Positions 32,733-45,208 of a stretch of 64,000 nt of DNA are shown here, one piece after another. The position numbers were made by a program, and so were the translations under genes. Numbering within the stretch: the first letter of the stretch is position 1; every line of letters begins with the position of its first letter. The stretch is from positions 40,087,959 through 40,151,958 of the forward strand of contig CM060697.1 in the NCBI GenBank assembly GCA_030686995.1, given 5' to 3'. The notes beneath the pieces are model-generated. The model saw nothing but the letters and a program-made list of their open reading frames with translations. It searched no databases and was not told the DNA's origin. The DNA is from Artemisia argyi. Taxonomy: Eukaryota > Streptophyta > Magnoliopsida > Asterales > Asteraceae.

Positions 32733-35353
32733 TTTTTTGGGTAAAGGGGAGTAATCCTGCACCCTGGTAAAATTCATTATCCAAAAACTTTGAAGTACAA
32801 AATGACGAGGGTGATTTCCCTCGCCCCCAGTCCCTAAGGACACTTACAAGACACTTATCTAAGAATGACCAACCATTCTTAAAACTAACATGCACAACAT
32901 GTGCAACTGACCAAACAAACATGCTAAACAAAAGCAACTCAACAAGCAAAAATCACAAAACAATAGAAATAAAGATAACTATTTCTTCTTGCGTCCTTGC
33001 ACCTGGAAATCTTTCGGAGAACCATTCTTGAACTTGGAATAATTTTCAATATCTTCATAGTTCTCATAGACTTCATCAACTTCATCATCTTCATCAGCTT
33101 CAACAGCAAACGTAACCTTCTTCCTAGGAGTCTTCACTACATCACATGTAGCAAACGAGTTAGAATATTCGAAATCAGAAAAGGCCACACTTGTAGAAGC
33201 ACCATCATTGTGAGAACCATGTTCCCACAAACCATCAGTAGTGCTATGCAATGGAACCACATTAACACCACTTAACCCCACGGATTCCACACCCCCGAAA
33301 GAAGTATGAGCATCCACACGTTCCATCTGCTCAGGTTGAGTAAGTACATCCTCAACAGGAACAGCCCCAAAATCACTCTTCAAAGCATCATTAGATGTGC
33401 CATTCGAAGTAGAATCACCATTAGTAGGCTTAGAATCAGCCCTCACATCAGGTTGTGTACCTCGATTCTTCTTCTTGGTAGCCGGTTTAGAAACAGGTTG
33501 GTACAAAAGTTTAGACTTAGTTGAAACCCCCCAAGCTACTTTCTTACCCTTATCACTTGTATAACCAGCCTTAGTAGAGTGAACCTTACGCTTGACATCA
33601 AAATCTTGTTGAGTCGAATCTTTAGTAACCCGTTTACGCCTAAGAGGACACGCATCATCATCATGATTGAAACAAACACACTTAGAACACCAAGATGGCC
33701 ACCATTCATACTCAACATCAAGAACCTCCATGTAATGACCCTTACCCTTAGGCAAAGGAATTTCAACTTCAATTGATTCCAAAACATCCAAATCAGCCGA
33801 TAATTCAATAAGTACCCGTGCATATGAATAACGTCCCCAAGGATTCTTACACATATCATTAGTACCCGCATCAAAACGTATTATCCGCCCCAACTGTTTT
33901 GCAATCAAACTTACACCGGTTTTAGAGTATATAACGGATGGTATATTATGGATACGTACCCAAACCGGTACCTTAGTAATCTTCTCCTTTTCAAGTCTCA
34001 CATTAGGTACCCAAACATGTAAGAATAAAGGCGTTGATCTAATAAACCAAGGACCACCATTAAGAACTTTATTCATACCTTCACGTGAAGAGAATTTGAA
34101 AATGAAGAAACCATTCCGCAATATCACATGTTCAAAACCGAACCTAGCCCAAGCATGCTTGACATAATCTTCCACAATAGGAAACGCAAGTCTATGACCA
34201 ATGAAATAACCGTATAATGAATTAGTAAGTTTAGTGCACATATCATCAACAACGGTCATTGGAATAACTACTCTTGAACCCGAACCAGTAGCCTCGTTAG
34301 GTCCATCAGAATCACGAGCTACTTTAGGCTCACAAGAACCACCACTTTTACCCCCAACTGCTGATCCATTACCCATATCCATAGACGTACCAACATGAGC
34401 AGCCCCAACATCATTAATCACAACATTAGTGCCCTCCGGAACATCAGAATAAGAACCAACATTACTTTCCTTATCACGAACAGCAGGATCGATCTCATTA
34501 ACAACGGGATGACCAGTAGTACCCATAGGACCAGAACCATCATCTTTAGGAAGTTTGAAACTACCCGTTTTTCCAGCCAAACCCGCACTAATTAGAACAG
34601 ACCTTAATGACGTACCTTCATTAACAAGAACCTTGCCATCAACATTGTTAATCCTAGCAGCCAACCCCGACCTTCTTGTAGACTTTATGTTCTTAAGAAA
34701 CCCCGATTCCATCTCTCTTTAACCCACTAACACCACAAATGACCCACAGCTCCAAACACCCAAGCGCACAATCAAACCAACGAAAACCCAATAAAGGAAC
34801 CAGCAAATCACACGTTACCAAACCCCGAAAGAAGTTTGTTTAATCAGTAGACCAATACCAATCCACGTTCGAACAAACACCAAACCCTAAACAAGTTTAG
34901 TGTATGATAAGAACCAGCGAATAACAAGCACACCCAATAAAAAACGAAACCCTAAATTGAGATTCGTGGAATGAGATTGGTATGCTGTATAATCGACCCT
35001 TATATATGTGTAAATCGATTTAATCAAACCGACTTATGAATCAAGGGATATAATGATCGATTAGAACAATAAATAAACCGACTTAGGCTAGATAATAATT
35101 CAAATCGAAACCCTAAAGTCGGTATAATGATAACCAGCGATTAGAAACCCTAAGAATGATTCCACCAGATTTCACCCTTTTCTAAAGATAATAAACAACG
35201 ATCTAAAGGAAATCAATGATAAACTCAATGATTTAGATCAGATCGTTACAAGAATTAGTGAAAATAGGGCAAAAATTGATGAAAACCGATTGGAGGACAG
35301 TTAGGGATAAGAATCGCCCCTAGAGAGAACTTTTAGGGTTTTCGAGTGGATTC
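32733..35353 (-). mobile_element. Full-length ORF1-only LINE with intact ORF1
   Basis: A 2621-bp minus-strand insertion in the 3' UTR of a sister element, with the 16-bp perfect TSD ctgaccaaacaaacat (32717-32732 and 35354-35369). Leader 34713-35353 (641 bp, several AAACCCTAA motifs; starts AAACCCTAAAAGTTCTCTC), ORF1 34712-32979, 3' UTR 32978-32733 with the conserved hairpins and tail. Both ends are complete and no ORF2 is present. It is the best reference copy in the window and probably the youngest, judged by the perfect TSD and intact frame. Confidence 0.92.
32979..34712 (-). CDS. LINE ORF1 protein, family A (DUF4283 + CX2CX4HX4C), intact 577 aa
   Basis: The only uninterrupted ORF1 here. 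Residues 1-60 are basic (MESGFLKNIKSTRRSG); 60-145 a Gly/Ser/Asp-rich linker; about 150-335 the DUF4283-type RNA-binding region (VVDDMCTKLTNSLYGYF, VPVWVRIHNIPSVIYSK). The zinc knuckle is C342-x2-C345-x4-H350-x4-C355. After it comes a Lys/Arg-rich stretch, then a Ser/Thr-rich linker, then an acidic segment (VEADEDDEVDEVYENYED) and a basic end QGRKKK. No endonuclease or reverse transcriptase follows: the stop is 246 bp from the tail. The start is fixed by the conserved MESG context after AGAG. Likely role: coating LINE RNA as a gag-like protein, inferred from plant L1 ORF1 families. Whether it is expressed cannot be seen. Confidence 0.88.
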   Translation of the reverse strand: MESGFLKNIKSTRRSGLAARINNVDGKVLVNEGTSLRSVLISAGLAGKTGSFKLPKDDGSGPMGTTGHPVVNEIDPAVRDKESNVGSYSDVPEGTNVVINDVGAAHVGTSMDMGNGSAVGGKSGGSCEPKVARDSDGPNEATGSGSRVVIPMTVVDDMCTKLTNSLYGYFIGHRLAFPIVEDYVKHAWARFGFEHVILRNGFFIFKFSSREGMNKVLNGGPWFIRSTPLFLHVWVPNVRLEKEKITKVPVWVRIHNIPSVIYSKTGVSLIAKQLGRIIRFDAGTNDMCKNPWGRYSYARVLIELSADLDVLESIEVEIPLPKGKGHYMEVLDVEYEWWPSWCSKCVCFNHDDDACPLRRKRVTKDSTQQDFDVKRKVHSTKAGYTSDKGKKVAWGVSTKSKLLYQPVSKPATKKKNRGTQPDVRADSKPTNGDSTSNGTSNDALKSDFGAVPVEDVLTQPEQMERVDAHTSFGGVESVGLSGVNVVPLHSTTDGLWEHGSHNDGASTSVAFSDFEYSNSFATCDVVKTPRKKVTFAVEADEDDEVDEVYENYEDIENYSKFKNGSPKDFQVQGRKKK

Positions 35354-35384
35354 CTGACCAAACAAACATGCTAAACAAAGCAAC

Positions 35385-37106
35385 TTAACAAGCAAAAATC
35401 ACAAAACAAAAGAAATAAAGATAACTATTTCTTCTTGCGTCCTTGCACCTGGAAACTTTCGGAGAACCATTCTTGAACTTGGAATAATTAGCAATATCAT
35501 CATAGTTCTCATAGACTTCATCAACTTCATCATCTTCATCAGCTTCATCAGCAAACGTAACCCTCTTCCTAGGAGTCGTCACTACATCACTTGTAGCAAA
35601 CGAGCTAGACTTATCAAAATCAAAATTGGCCACACTTGTAGAAGCACCATCATTGTGAGAACCATGCTCCCACAAACCATCAGTAGTGCTATGCAATGGA
35701 ACCACATTAACACCACTTAACCCCACGGATTCCACACCCCCAAAAGAAGCATGAGCATCCACACGTTCCATCTGCTCAAGTTGAGTATGTACATCCTCAA
35801 CAGGAGCAGCCCCAAAATCACTCTTCAAAGCATCATTAGATGTACCACTCGAATTAGAATCATCATTAGTAGGCTTAAAAACAGACCTCACATCAGGTTG
35901 TGTACCTCGATTCTTCTTCTTGGTAGCCGATTTAGAAACAGGTTGGTACGAAATTTTTGGCTTAGTTGAAACCCCCCAAGCCACTTTCTTACCCTTATCA
36001 CTAGTATGACCAGCCCTAGTAGAGTGAACCTTACTCTTGACATCAAAATCTTGTGGAGTCGAATCCTTAGTAACCCGCTTACGTCTAAGAGGACACGCAT
36101 CATCATCATGATTAAAACAAACACACTTAGAACACCAAGATGGCCACCATTCATACTCAACATCAAGAACTTCCATGTAATGACCCTTACCCTTAGGCAA
36201 AGGAATTGCAACCTCAATTGATTCCAAAACATCCAAATCAGCCGATAATTCAATAAGTACCCGTGCATATGAATAACGTCCCCAAGGATTCTTACACATA
36301 TCATTAGTACCCGCATCAAACCGTATTATCTGCCCCAACTGTTTTGCAATCAAATTAATACCGGCTTTAGAGTATACAACGGACGGTATATTATGGATAC
36401 GTACCCAAACCGGTACCTTAGTAATCTTCTCCTTCTCAAGCCTCATATTAGGCACCCATATATGTAAGAATAAAGGCGTTGATCTAATAAACCAAGGACC
36501 ACCATTAAGAACTTTATTCATACCTTCATGTGAAGAGAACTTGAAAATGAAGAAACCATTCCGCAATATAACATGTTCAAAGCCGTACCTTGCCCAAGCA
36601 TGCTTGACTTAGTCTTCCACAATGGGAAATGCAATTCTTAGACCAATGAAATAACCGTATAATGAATTAGTAAGCTTAAAACACATATCATCAACTACGG
36701 CCATTGGAATAACCACTCTTGAACCCGACCTAGTAGCCTCATCATCTCCACCAGATTGTGAATCACTGGGTACATTAGGCTCACAAGAACCTCCAATATT
36801 ACACTTACCAACCATTGCAGCCCCCAACGAATCAGAAGCTACCACATTACTAGACTTAGGAACATCAGATTTAGAACTAGCCAAACGTACCTCTTGTTGT
36901 AAAGCAAACTTCGGATCAGAAACAACGGGACCATGATCACTAGGAAAAGCAAAACTCCCCGTTTTTCCTTCCAAACCTGCACTTTTCAATATATTCTTCA
37001 ATGGCATACTTGCATTAGTAAGAATCTTACCATCAATATTACCAATCCTAGTAGCCAACCCCTTAGCCTTAGAAGGCTTTTTAACATTCATAGAACCAGA
37101 TTTCAT
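35385..37106 (-). pseudogene. LINE ORF1, family A, nearly intact copy with one stop
   Basis: Starts ATG at 37104-37106 (MKSGSMNVKK; Glu to Lys at residue 2 against sister copies) and stays in one frame to the C-terminus. Exceptions are a TAA at 36607-36609 (VED*VKHAW; Tyr in sisters) and a one-base loss near 35455 that replaces the normal end QGRKKK by SRCKDARRNSYLYF, so the frame stops at 35385. A block after VASDSLGAAMVG is deleted relative to sisters (the SKDNGERLADE part). The zinc knuckle CSKCVCFNHDDDAC is intact. Confidence 0.88.
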
Positions 37107-37479
37107 CCCTCTCAATAACCCACGTACAAACAATATGCAGCAGCAATCCAAGCGCACAAGCAAAATAACGAAACCCTAATATAGGTTACCAGCAGATTAC
37201 ACGGTACCAAACCCCTAAAAAGAAGTTTGTTTAAACAGTAGAGACCAATTCCAATCCAAGAACAAATAAACACCAAACCCTAAACGAGTTTAGTGTAGAT
37301 TAAAGCACCAGCAGCAAACTTGCGCACACAAAAAATGAAACCCTAATTGAGAATCGTTGAATGATATAAATAAATGCAGCAAGAGCAAGAATCGTCCTTA
37401 TATATGTATAAATCGATAATGGAACCAATTTTAGAATGAAGTATAATAAGGGACGATGATATAATACCCAAAGGCGGTT

Positions 37480-38265
37480 TTTTTTTTTTGGGTAAAGGGG
37501 ATTACCCCGGCAAATATATATAACCAAAAAATAAGTTAAGTACAAATGGAATGTGGCTGAAATGCCACATTAACCTCAAGCAAAAACTTGAAAAAACTAG
37601 TGCTTATGACAGGCCATAAGCACAACAACCCAAGCTAAACATCACAAGCAACTAACTAGGAATAAAACCAAGAAGAATCTTGAATCCAGAAAGCGTCCCG
37701 TTTCCAACCAGCAACATAAAAAAACCAAACAGCCAATGGCACCACCTTGAAGAGCACCATTTCTTTGCAGCAACAAATGACCAAGAGTACATCAAATCAT
37801 ATTCGTTACAAACTATCCTCATCACTTCCAGGTGTGTAAACTCCTGTGAGAGGTGAATCATTGAAAATAATGGATTTGATGTCTCTTTACCAATAGCCAT
37901 CACTACTGGAGTAGCCAAATGTTTAAGTTCGAGAACTATGGTACACTTGATAACCATCTGATTTATTAGCAAATCAGAAACTATAAACGGATTTGAGTTG
38001 TCTTTACCTGTAGCCGTTTGCTCAGGACTAGCCAAATGTTTAAGCTCGAAAACTATGGTACACTTGATAACCATTTGATTTATTAGCAAATCAGAAACTA
38101 TAAACGGATTTGATATGTCTTTACTTGTAGCCGTTTGCTCAGGACTAGCCAATTCTTTAGGTGAAAAAATCACCTTTGGTGAACTGAGAACCAAATATGG
38201 AATTCCACTGCCTTTACCACAATCCATATACTTGTGGGCTAGCCAATTCTTTGGAATCCAATAAG
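37480..38265 (-). mobile_element. Second chimeric SIRE/LINE retroposon
   Basis: A 786-bp minus-strand insertion in a LINE leader, with the 15-bp TSD tacccaaaggcggtt (37465-37479 and 38266-38280). 5' part: SIRE 3'-region repeats beginning TTGGCTAGCCCACAAG and TTGGCTAGTCCTGAGCAAAC (two ~117-bp units plus a diverged third). 3' part: LINE 3' UTR with the AATGTGG/CCACATT hairpin and the shared tail. The joint, just after TTTGTTGCTGCAAAG, is at the same place as in 7288-7989, and it reaches further 5'. The 206-codon frame (37652-38272) crosses the joint and the TSD, so it is not treated as a gene. Confidence 0.85.
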
Positions 38266-38668
38266 TACCCAAAGGCGGTTATAAACCCTAAAATCGCGAT
38301 TCCACCAGATCTGACACTAAACCTAAAAAACAAGCAACGAATTGAATTAAACCAATGATAAAAACACTAGGATAACCCAATCGATCCAAGAATTCAAGGG
38401 AATAGGGCAGATTAGATGAAACCGATTGTAGAAAACCCTAAATCGTTAAATTCACAAAACCACCCCAAGAAATCAAATTAAAATCACCCTACAAGATTAA
38501 TCAATGATAGACACAAATGTAAATCACTAGATTAACAAGAGGAATCAGAAAACATGAGATCAAGGAACGATTTTAAGAAAAATTGATTTAGGGATAAGGG
38601 GTTAGAAAATCGCCAATGTGAGAGAACTTTTAGGGTTTCAGTTATGGAGTTAATTAAGTGAACTAATT

Positions 38669-39682
38669 TGAAAAGAAAGAATGGTCGATACCCTAAATTA
38701 CCGCTATAATCTTTATCCCTCAACCCGAAGCTAATCTTCCATAAATCAAAACCAATACCATAACAGCCTATTTCCAGAATTTAAAATCAAACAAGTTTTA
38801 CACTTACCAAGCAGGAACCATTGAAAAAGCAATACTCCCATCGAGAAAAAATCATCATATTTTAAAGTTTGTGTGCTTAACTATCAGCATGCTTTAAGGT
38901 TTGCATGTCAAGCATGTCCAATGTTTGAATCCATAAGCCATTATTATTAGATGCATTCGGTGAGTGTAATGCATAAATTTATTAACCACTTCTCGATAGT
39001 ATTTTTGTCACCTGGTTGTTATAACAGTTTACCATACATTAGTCGTTCACAAATAAAAACTAGGACATATTTGGTGTATAGCTGCACAATATACCCATCT
39101 AGTTCAAAAAAAAAGGCAATCTTTTAAGCAATTTCTTGTACAATATATCCATCTCACATAAACATTGAGACATGTTTGGCTGGAAATTGCTTACATTCTA
39201 ATATGGCATCGCATTCTCAAAACGATTATCTGATTATTTCACATTTTTATTTCCAAGCCAAATAAGTCCAGGTATATGCAAGACACTCAAAAGTTGGCGT
39301 CACCTTCCGTAAAAGTAGTAAACATATGAACTTGATCCTAACACAAATTCACAAAGAAACATTTTTCGGGACCAACAACAGAAGAAAATGCAAAACAATA
39401 GTGATCAAAATAATATTTTCCACACACGCTAAGGGGTTGTTAGAACAACTTATTTGTTCGCTTATCGGTGTATTGAAATTTTTAAAAGGCACTTCAATTA
39501 GCTTATCAGCTTGCCAACTTCAGTTTATAGCCTAATAAAATTAATAACACTAAACTAATTAGCTCATAAGCTGGAAAAAGTAAGGTCACTAATTCTCGAA
39601 ATCTCAATAATCTGATAAATTCAACAAATATGAATTTCCCAAAAAACGCTCTATTGAAAAAAATAATAACAATAAATAACAC
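38669..39682. other. AT-rich sequence, possibly intronic
   Basis: No ORF of note. The left end continues the sequence interrupted by the 32549-38651 LINE. From about 39430 it holds AAGGGGTTGTTAGAACAAC and AGCTTATCAGCTT-type segments that resemble hAT-type MITE ends, but I could not pair them with a target duplication. Confidence 0.4.
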
Positions 39683-39761
39683 CTTCAATGCTTGATCCTC
39701 CACTAATGAGACCCTGCAAATGCCTCGACTGTCAACCAAGAATACGAAGCCACCATCTTTC
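39683..39761 (-). pseudogene. Exon-like fragment of an unidentified gene
   Basis: A 79-bp block on minus with acceptor TTTTTTCAG and donor AAG|GTGTT, reading KDGGFVFLVDSRGICRVS, LVEDQALK without stops. The borders and sense reading suggest an exon. Too short to assign. Same strand as the other exon remnants. Confidence 0.35.
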
Positions 39762-40905
39762 CTGAAAAAAAAAGAGCAAACAATGACGATACATTATCGT
39801 TTCTCAAAATGAAAATAACAGCATAAAAAGATTATAACCCATTTACCAAAAAATGTGACATAATACCTTCAAAAAGAAGCCCTCCTTTTAATCTACAACT
39901 TGTTATCCAACTCCAGTATCCACTCATTCTGTAATATTCATTTCATATTTAGCAAAAAATAAACCTTATCAGCTTTACAAAATAAATAAGCTCATAAGCA
40001 GGGAAAATAAGCTAATCCAGCCATCTTCAAATCATATCTTATTAATAAACTATAAGCTCAACAAACCAACCCCATTAAATTCAAAACAAAATTGGAAACA
40101 GAAAAGTTTCGGTATTGTATAAAATTCTATAAAAACCACTCATAAACAAAACCCATTTCAGTCCCATGTCATCACCCAAAGGCATCCATTTCAGCCCCCA
40201 AGTGCACCCACTTCAGTGCCCATTTGAGGACCCAAACACACCCATTTTAGCACCTACTTCAGCCCCCAATCCCACTCGCATTTTAGCCCCTAAACTGACA
40301 CACTTCAGACCCCAAATCCACCCATTTGCCTACCATCAGAAAAATATATAACCATGTTGTAAAAAAATGGGTGGGAGGGGCGATTGGGTAACAGGTCAAA
40401 ACGGGTTTTTTGTAATTGGTAAAAATGGGTCAAGTCGGCTAATGGCCACAAATATTTCAACCAACCAAACCCACCGACTGAACACACCCAATAAACCAAT
40501 TCCCTGAACACCCCCCTGAACCCATACACACATTTTTGTTTGGTTTAAATTTATACACAAAAACTGCGAAGTTTATTCGACATGGCATCAAATTTACGGG
40601 TTCTTTGCGTTCATACATCTATTGCTTAAAATATCTAACTAATCACTAAAATATCTTTTCTTCCTCTAAACAAAAGTAAGGAACAACAAAAGCATACCAT
40701 TACATAATGCAGAAGAGGGTATTTCACATTGCAGATTTGGTGAACGTGTAAGGGTACTATGAGTCGGCATTGCTCATAGGAACCCATCATAGGTGGAATG
40801 TCGAATCAGATTGTAGGTCTATAGCCAGTTGGTAAGCCCAAAACCTAAGTCATTCCAAACACCCCTAAGTTATTTGACTCGGTTTTTGATATTCACCCAT
40901 AAAAA
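39762..40905. other. AT-rich sequence with a C-rich degenerate repeat
   Basis: No gene seen. 40141-40330 has a degenerate tandem pattern of CCCATTTCAGCCCC-like units. Near 40830-40860 is AAGTCATTCCAAACACCCC, which resembles a MITE terminus, without a partner found. Confidence 0.4.
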
Positions 40906-41255
40906 AAAACCCTAAACGAATTCTCTCCCCTAGTGGGGATTTCCGGCCGCCACCCTCTCTAATTTTCTAGCCAATATTCACTCCTAAATCATCCTCTCTA
41001 CTCTTCTATGAAGGGTATGCAATACGATTAGACTGTTAATATTCTTTTGAGGGTGGTTGGTTTTGATTTTCATTCATATCTAATCGGATCTCTCCATATA
41101 TTCGCTGCCTATACTAAACCCTCATCCAGTTGTTATAGTCGGTTTCTTATTGATTTCTTTTTTGAGGGTTTAGTTATGATTCTTTATATATATCCTAATC
41201 GATTACTAGGTTTAACTTTTAATCGTTATTTGGTTTTATAACCCTTAACGATTTT
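40906..41255 (+). mobile_element. 5' fragment of a non-coding LINE-tail element
   Basis: Begins in the conserved 5' context (A9, CCCTAAACGAATTCTCTCCC, GGGGATTTCCGGCCGCC, then GGTATGCAATACGATTA) and continues about 345 bp into the leader. It is cut by the satellite at about 41255 with no 3' part. It lies at the right edge of the retroposon block, on the opposite strand to the element at the left edge. Confidence 0.8.
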
Positions 41256-44200
41256 TAAACGCTTGCTCACTTGATGAGTGCAATTTACCTTTACATGATG
41301 ATAGTCGTTGTCCCTATTGCTTGCACACTTGATAAGAGCAATTGTTACTTACATGATGAGATCCGTTGTCCCTAAAGGCTAACTTTATGAGGGCAATTTA
41401 TCCCTTAAATGATAAGAGCTGTTGTCCCTAATGGCTCACTTGTTGAGAGAAATTGTACCTTGCTTTATGGGAGCCGTTGTACCTAAATTCTTGCTCACTT
41501 GATGAGTGGAATTGCCCTTTACATGATGATAGTTGTTGTCCCTAATGCTTGCACACTTGATAAGAGCAATAGTCACTTGCATGATGAGATCCGTTGTTCC
41601 TAAAGGCTAACTTTTTTAGGGCAATTTGTCCCTTACATCATAAGAGTCGTTGTCCCTAAAGGATCACTTGTTGAGAGTAATTGTACCTTACTTTATGGGA
41701 GTCGTTGTCCTTAAACGCTTGCTCACTTGATAAGCGCAATTGCCCTTTACATGATGATAGCCGTTGTCCCTAATGCTTGCACACTTGATAAGAGCAATTG
41801 TCACTTACATGATGATATCCAGTGTCCCTAGCTAACTTTATGAGGGTAATTTGTCCCTTAAATAATAAGAGCCGTTGTCCCTAAAGGCTCACTTGTTGAG
41901 AGCAATTGTACCTTACTTTATGGGAGTCGTTATACCTAAACGCTTGCTCACTTGATGAGTGAAATTGCCCTTCACATGATTATAGTTGTTGTCCCTAATG
42001 CTTGCACACTTGATAGGAGCAATTGTCACTTGCATGATGAGATCAGTTTTCCATAAAGGCTAACTCGTTGTCCCTAAAGGCACACTTGTTGATAGCAATT
42101 GTACCTTACTATATGGGAGTCGTTGCCCCTAAAAGCATGCTCACTTGATGAGAGCAATTGCCCTTTACATGATGATAGTCGTTGTTCTTAATGCTTGCAC
42201 ACTTGATGAGTGCAATTTCCGTTTACAAGACGATAGTCGTTGTCCCTAATGCTTGCACACTTGATAAGAGCAATTGTCACTTGTGTAATGAGATCTGTTG
42301 TCCCTAAAGGCTAACTTTATGAGGGCAATTTGGCCCTTACATGATAAGAGCCATAGTCCTTAAAGGCTCACTTGTTGAGAGCAATTGTACCTAACTTTAT
42401 GGGAGCTGTTGTCCCTAAACGCATGCTCACTTGATGATAGCAATTGCCCTTTTACATGATGATAGCCGTTGTCCCTAATGCTTGCACACTTAATAAGAGC
42501 AATTGTCACTTACATGATGAAATCCGTTGTCCCTAGAGGCTCACTTGTTGGGAGCAATTGTACCTTAATTTATGGGAGTCGTTGTCCCTCAATGCTTGCT
42601 CACTTGATGAGTGTAATTGCCCTTACACGATGATAGTTGTTGTCCCTAATGCTTGTACACATGATAAGAGCAATTGTCACTTTCATGATGAGATCCGTTG
42701 TCCCTAAAGGCTAACTTTAAGAGGGAAATTTGTCCCTTACATGATAAGAGCCGTTGTCCCTAAAGGCTCACTTGTTGAGAGCAATTGTACCTTACATTAT
42801 GGAGCCGTTGTCCCTAAACGCTTGCTCACTTGATCAGAGCAATTGCCCTTTACATGATGATAGCCGTCGTCCCTAATGCTTGCACACTTGGTAAGAGCAA
42901 TAGTCACTTGGATGATGAGATCCGTTGTTCCTAAAGGCTAACTTTATGAGGGCAATTTGTCCCTTACATCATAAGAGTCATAGTCCCTAAAGGCTCACTT
43001 GTTGAGAGCAATGGTACCTTACTTTATGGGAGCCGTTGTCCCTAAACGCTTGCTCACTTGATTAGTGAAATTGCCCTTTACATGATGATAGTTGTTGTCC
43101 CTAATCCTTGCACACTTGATAAGAGCAATTATCACTTGCATGATGAGATCCGTTGTCCCTAAAGCCTAGCTTTATGAGGGCAATTTTTCCCTTACATGAT
43201 AAGAGCAGTTGTCCCTAAAGGCTCACTTGTTGAGTGCAATTGTACCTTACTTTGTGGGAGCCGTTGTCCCTAAACGCTTGCTTACTTGATAAGAGCAATT
43301 GTTACTTACATGATGAGATCGGTTGTCCCTAAAGGCTAACTTTATGAGGGCAATTTATCCCTTAAATGATAAGAGCTGTTATCCCTAATGGCTCACTTGT
43401 TGAGAGAAATTGTACCTTGCTTTATCGGAGCCATTGTACCTAAACGCTTGCTCACTTGATGAGTGCAATTGCCCTTTACATGATGATAGCTGTTGTCCCT
43501 AATGCTTGCACACTTTATAAGAGCAATAGTCACTTGCATGATGAGATCCGTTGTTCCGAAAGGCTAACTTTATGAGGCCAATTTGTCCCTTACATCATAA
43601 GAGTCGTTGTCCCTAAAGGCTCACTTGTTGAGAGTAATTGTACCTTACTTTATGGGAGTCGTTGTCCCTAAATACTTGCTTACTTGATAAGAGCAATTGC
43701 CTTTACATGATGATAGCCGTTGTTCCTAATGCTTGCACACTTGATAAGAGCAATTGTCACTTACATGATGATATCCGTTGTCCCTAGCTAACTTTATGAG
43801 GGCAATTTGTCCCTTAAATGATAAGAGCCGTTGTCCCTAAAGGCTCACTTGTTGAGAGCATTTGTACCTTACTTTATAGGAGCCGTTATACCTTAACGCT
43901 TGCTAACTTGATGAGTGCAATTGCCCTTCATATGATGATAGTTGTTGTCCCTAATGCTTGCACACTTGATAAGAGCAATTGTCACTTGCATGATGAGATC
44001 CGTTTTCCATAAAGTCTAACTTTATGAGGGCAATTTGTCCCTTACATTATAAGAGCCGTTGTCCCTAAAGGCACACTTGTTGAGAGCAATGGTACCTTAC
44101 TTTATGAGAGTCGTTGTCCCTGAACGCATGCTCACTTGATGAGAGCAATTGCCCTTTACATGATGATAGTCGTTGTCCCTAATGCTTGCACACTTGATAA

Positions 44201-45208
44201 GAGCAATTATCACTTGCATGACGAGATCCGTAGTTCCTAAAGGCTAAGTTTAAGAGGGCAATTTGTCCCTTATGTCATAAGAGTCGTAGTCCCTAAAGGC
44301 TCACTTGTTGAGAGCAATTGTACCTTACTTTATGGGAGCCGTTATCCCTACACGCTTGCTCACTTGATGAGTGCAATTTCCGTTTACATGATGACAGTCG
44401 TTGTCCCTAATGCTTGCACATTTGATAAGAGCAATTGTCACTTGTGTGATGAGATATGTTGTCCCTAAAGGCTAACTTTATAAGGGAAATTTGGCCCTTA
44501 CATGTTAAGAGCCGTAGTCCCTAAAGGCTCACTTGTTGAGAGCAATGGTACCTTACTTTATGGGAGCCGTTGTCCCTAAACGCTTGCTCACTTGATTAGT
44601 GAAATTGCCCTTTACATGATGATAGTTGTTGTCCCTAATCCTTGCACACTTGATAAGAGCAATTGTCACTTGCATGATGAGATCCGTTGTCCCTAAAGCC
44701 TAACTTTATGAGGGCAATTTTTCCCTTACATGATAAGAGGAGTTGTCCCTAAAGGCTCACTTGTTGAGAGCAATTGTACGTTACTTTATGGGAGCCGTTG
44801 TCCCTAAACGCTTGCTCACTTGATAAGAGCAATTGTTACTTACATGATGAGATCCGTTGTCCCTAAAGGCTAACTTTATGAGGGCAATTTATCCCTTAAA
44901 TGATAAGAGCTGTTATCCCTAATAGCTCACTTATTGAGAGAAATTGTACCTTGCTTTATGGGAGCCATTGTACCTAAACGCTTGCTCACTTGATGAGTGC
45001 AATTGCCCTTTACATGATGATAGCTGTTGTCCCTAATGCTTGCACACTTTATAAGAGCAATAGTCACTTGCATGATGAGATCCGTTGTTCCGAAAGGCTA
45101 ACTTTATGAGGCCAATTTGTCCCTTACATCATAAGAGTCGTTGTCCCTAAAGGCTCACTTGTTGAGAGTAATTGTACCTTACTTTATGGGAGCCGTTGTC
45201 CCTAAACT
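41256..45208 (+). repeat. Satellite array, same 229-bp higher-order family (right array)
   Basis: About 17 further units in the same orientation as 1046-5017, starting at the same monomer position where the left array stops (TAAACGCTT). It is less regular than the left array. Large internal duplications are visible: a private deletion (TCCCTAGCTAAC) recurs 1956 bp apart (41831, 43787), and a private block (GAGCTGTTATCCCTAAT, TTGCTTTAT) recurs about 1534 bp apart (43291, 44825). No coding content. Confidence 0.95.

Larger units (their letters stand above)
32549..38651 (-). mobile_element. ORF1-only LINE, family A, host to two nested elements
   Basis: Outer minus-strand element with the 17-bp TSD aattaagtgaactaatt (32532-32548 and 38652-38668). 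Subtracting the nested inserts (32733-35353 and 37480-38265) and their TSDs leaves about 2.67 kb: 3' tail and UTR 32549-32732 plus 35370-35430, ORF1 35431-37106, leader 37107-37479 plus 38281-38651. The A-tail is lost. Start context on minus: AAACCCTAAAAGTTCTCTC. There is no ORF2. Confidence 0.9.

Noticed and set aside
37652..38272. 206-codon frame similar to 7236-7805
   Set aside because: Same reason; it starts beyond the element's 5' end inside the TSD.
39430..40074. Possible hAT-type MITE (GGGGTTG..CAACCCC ends)
   Set aside because: Ends pair only weakly, no 8-bp TSD, and an exon-like block lies between them.
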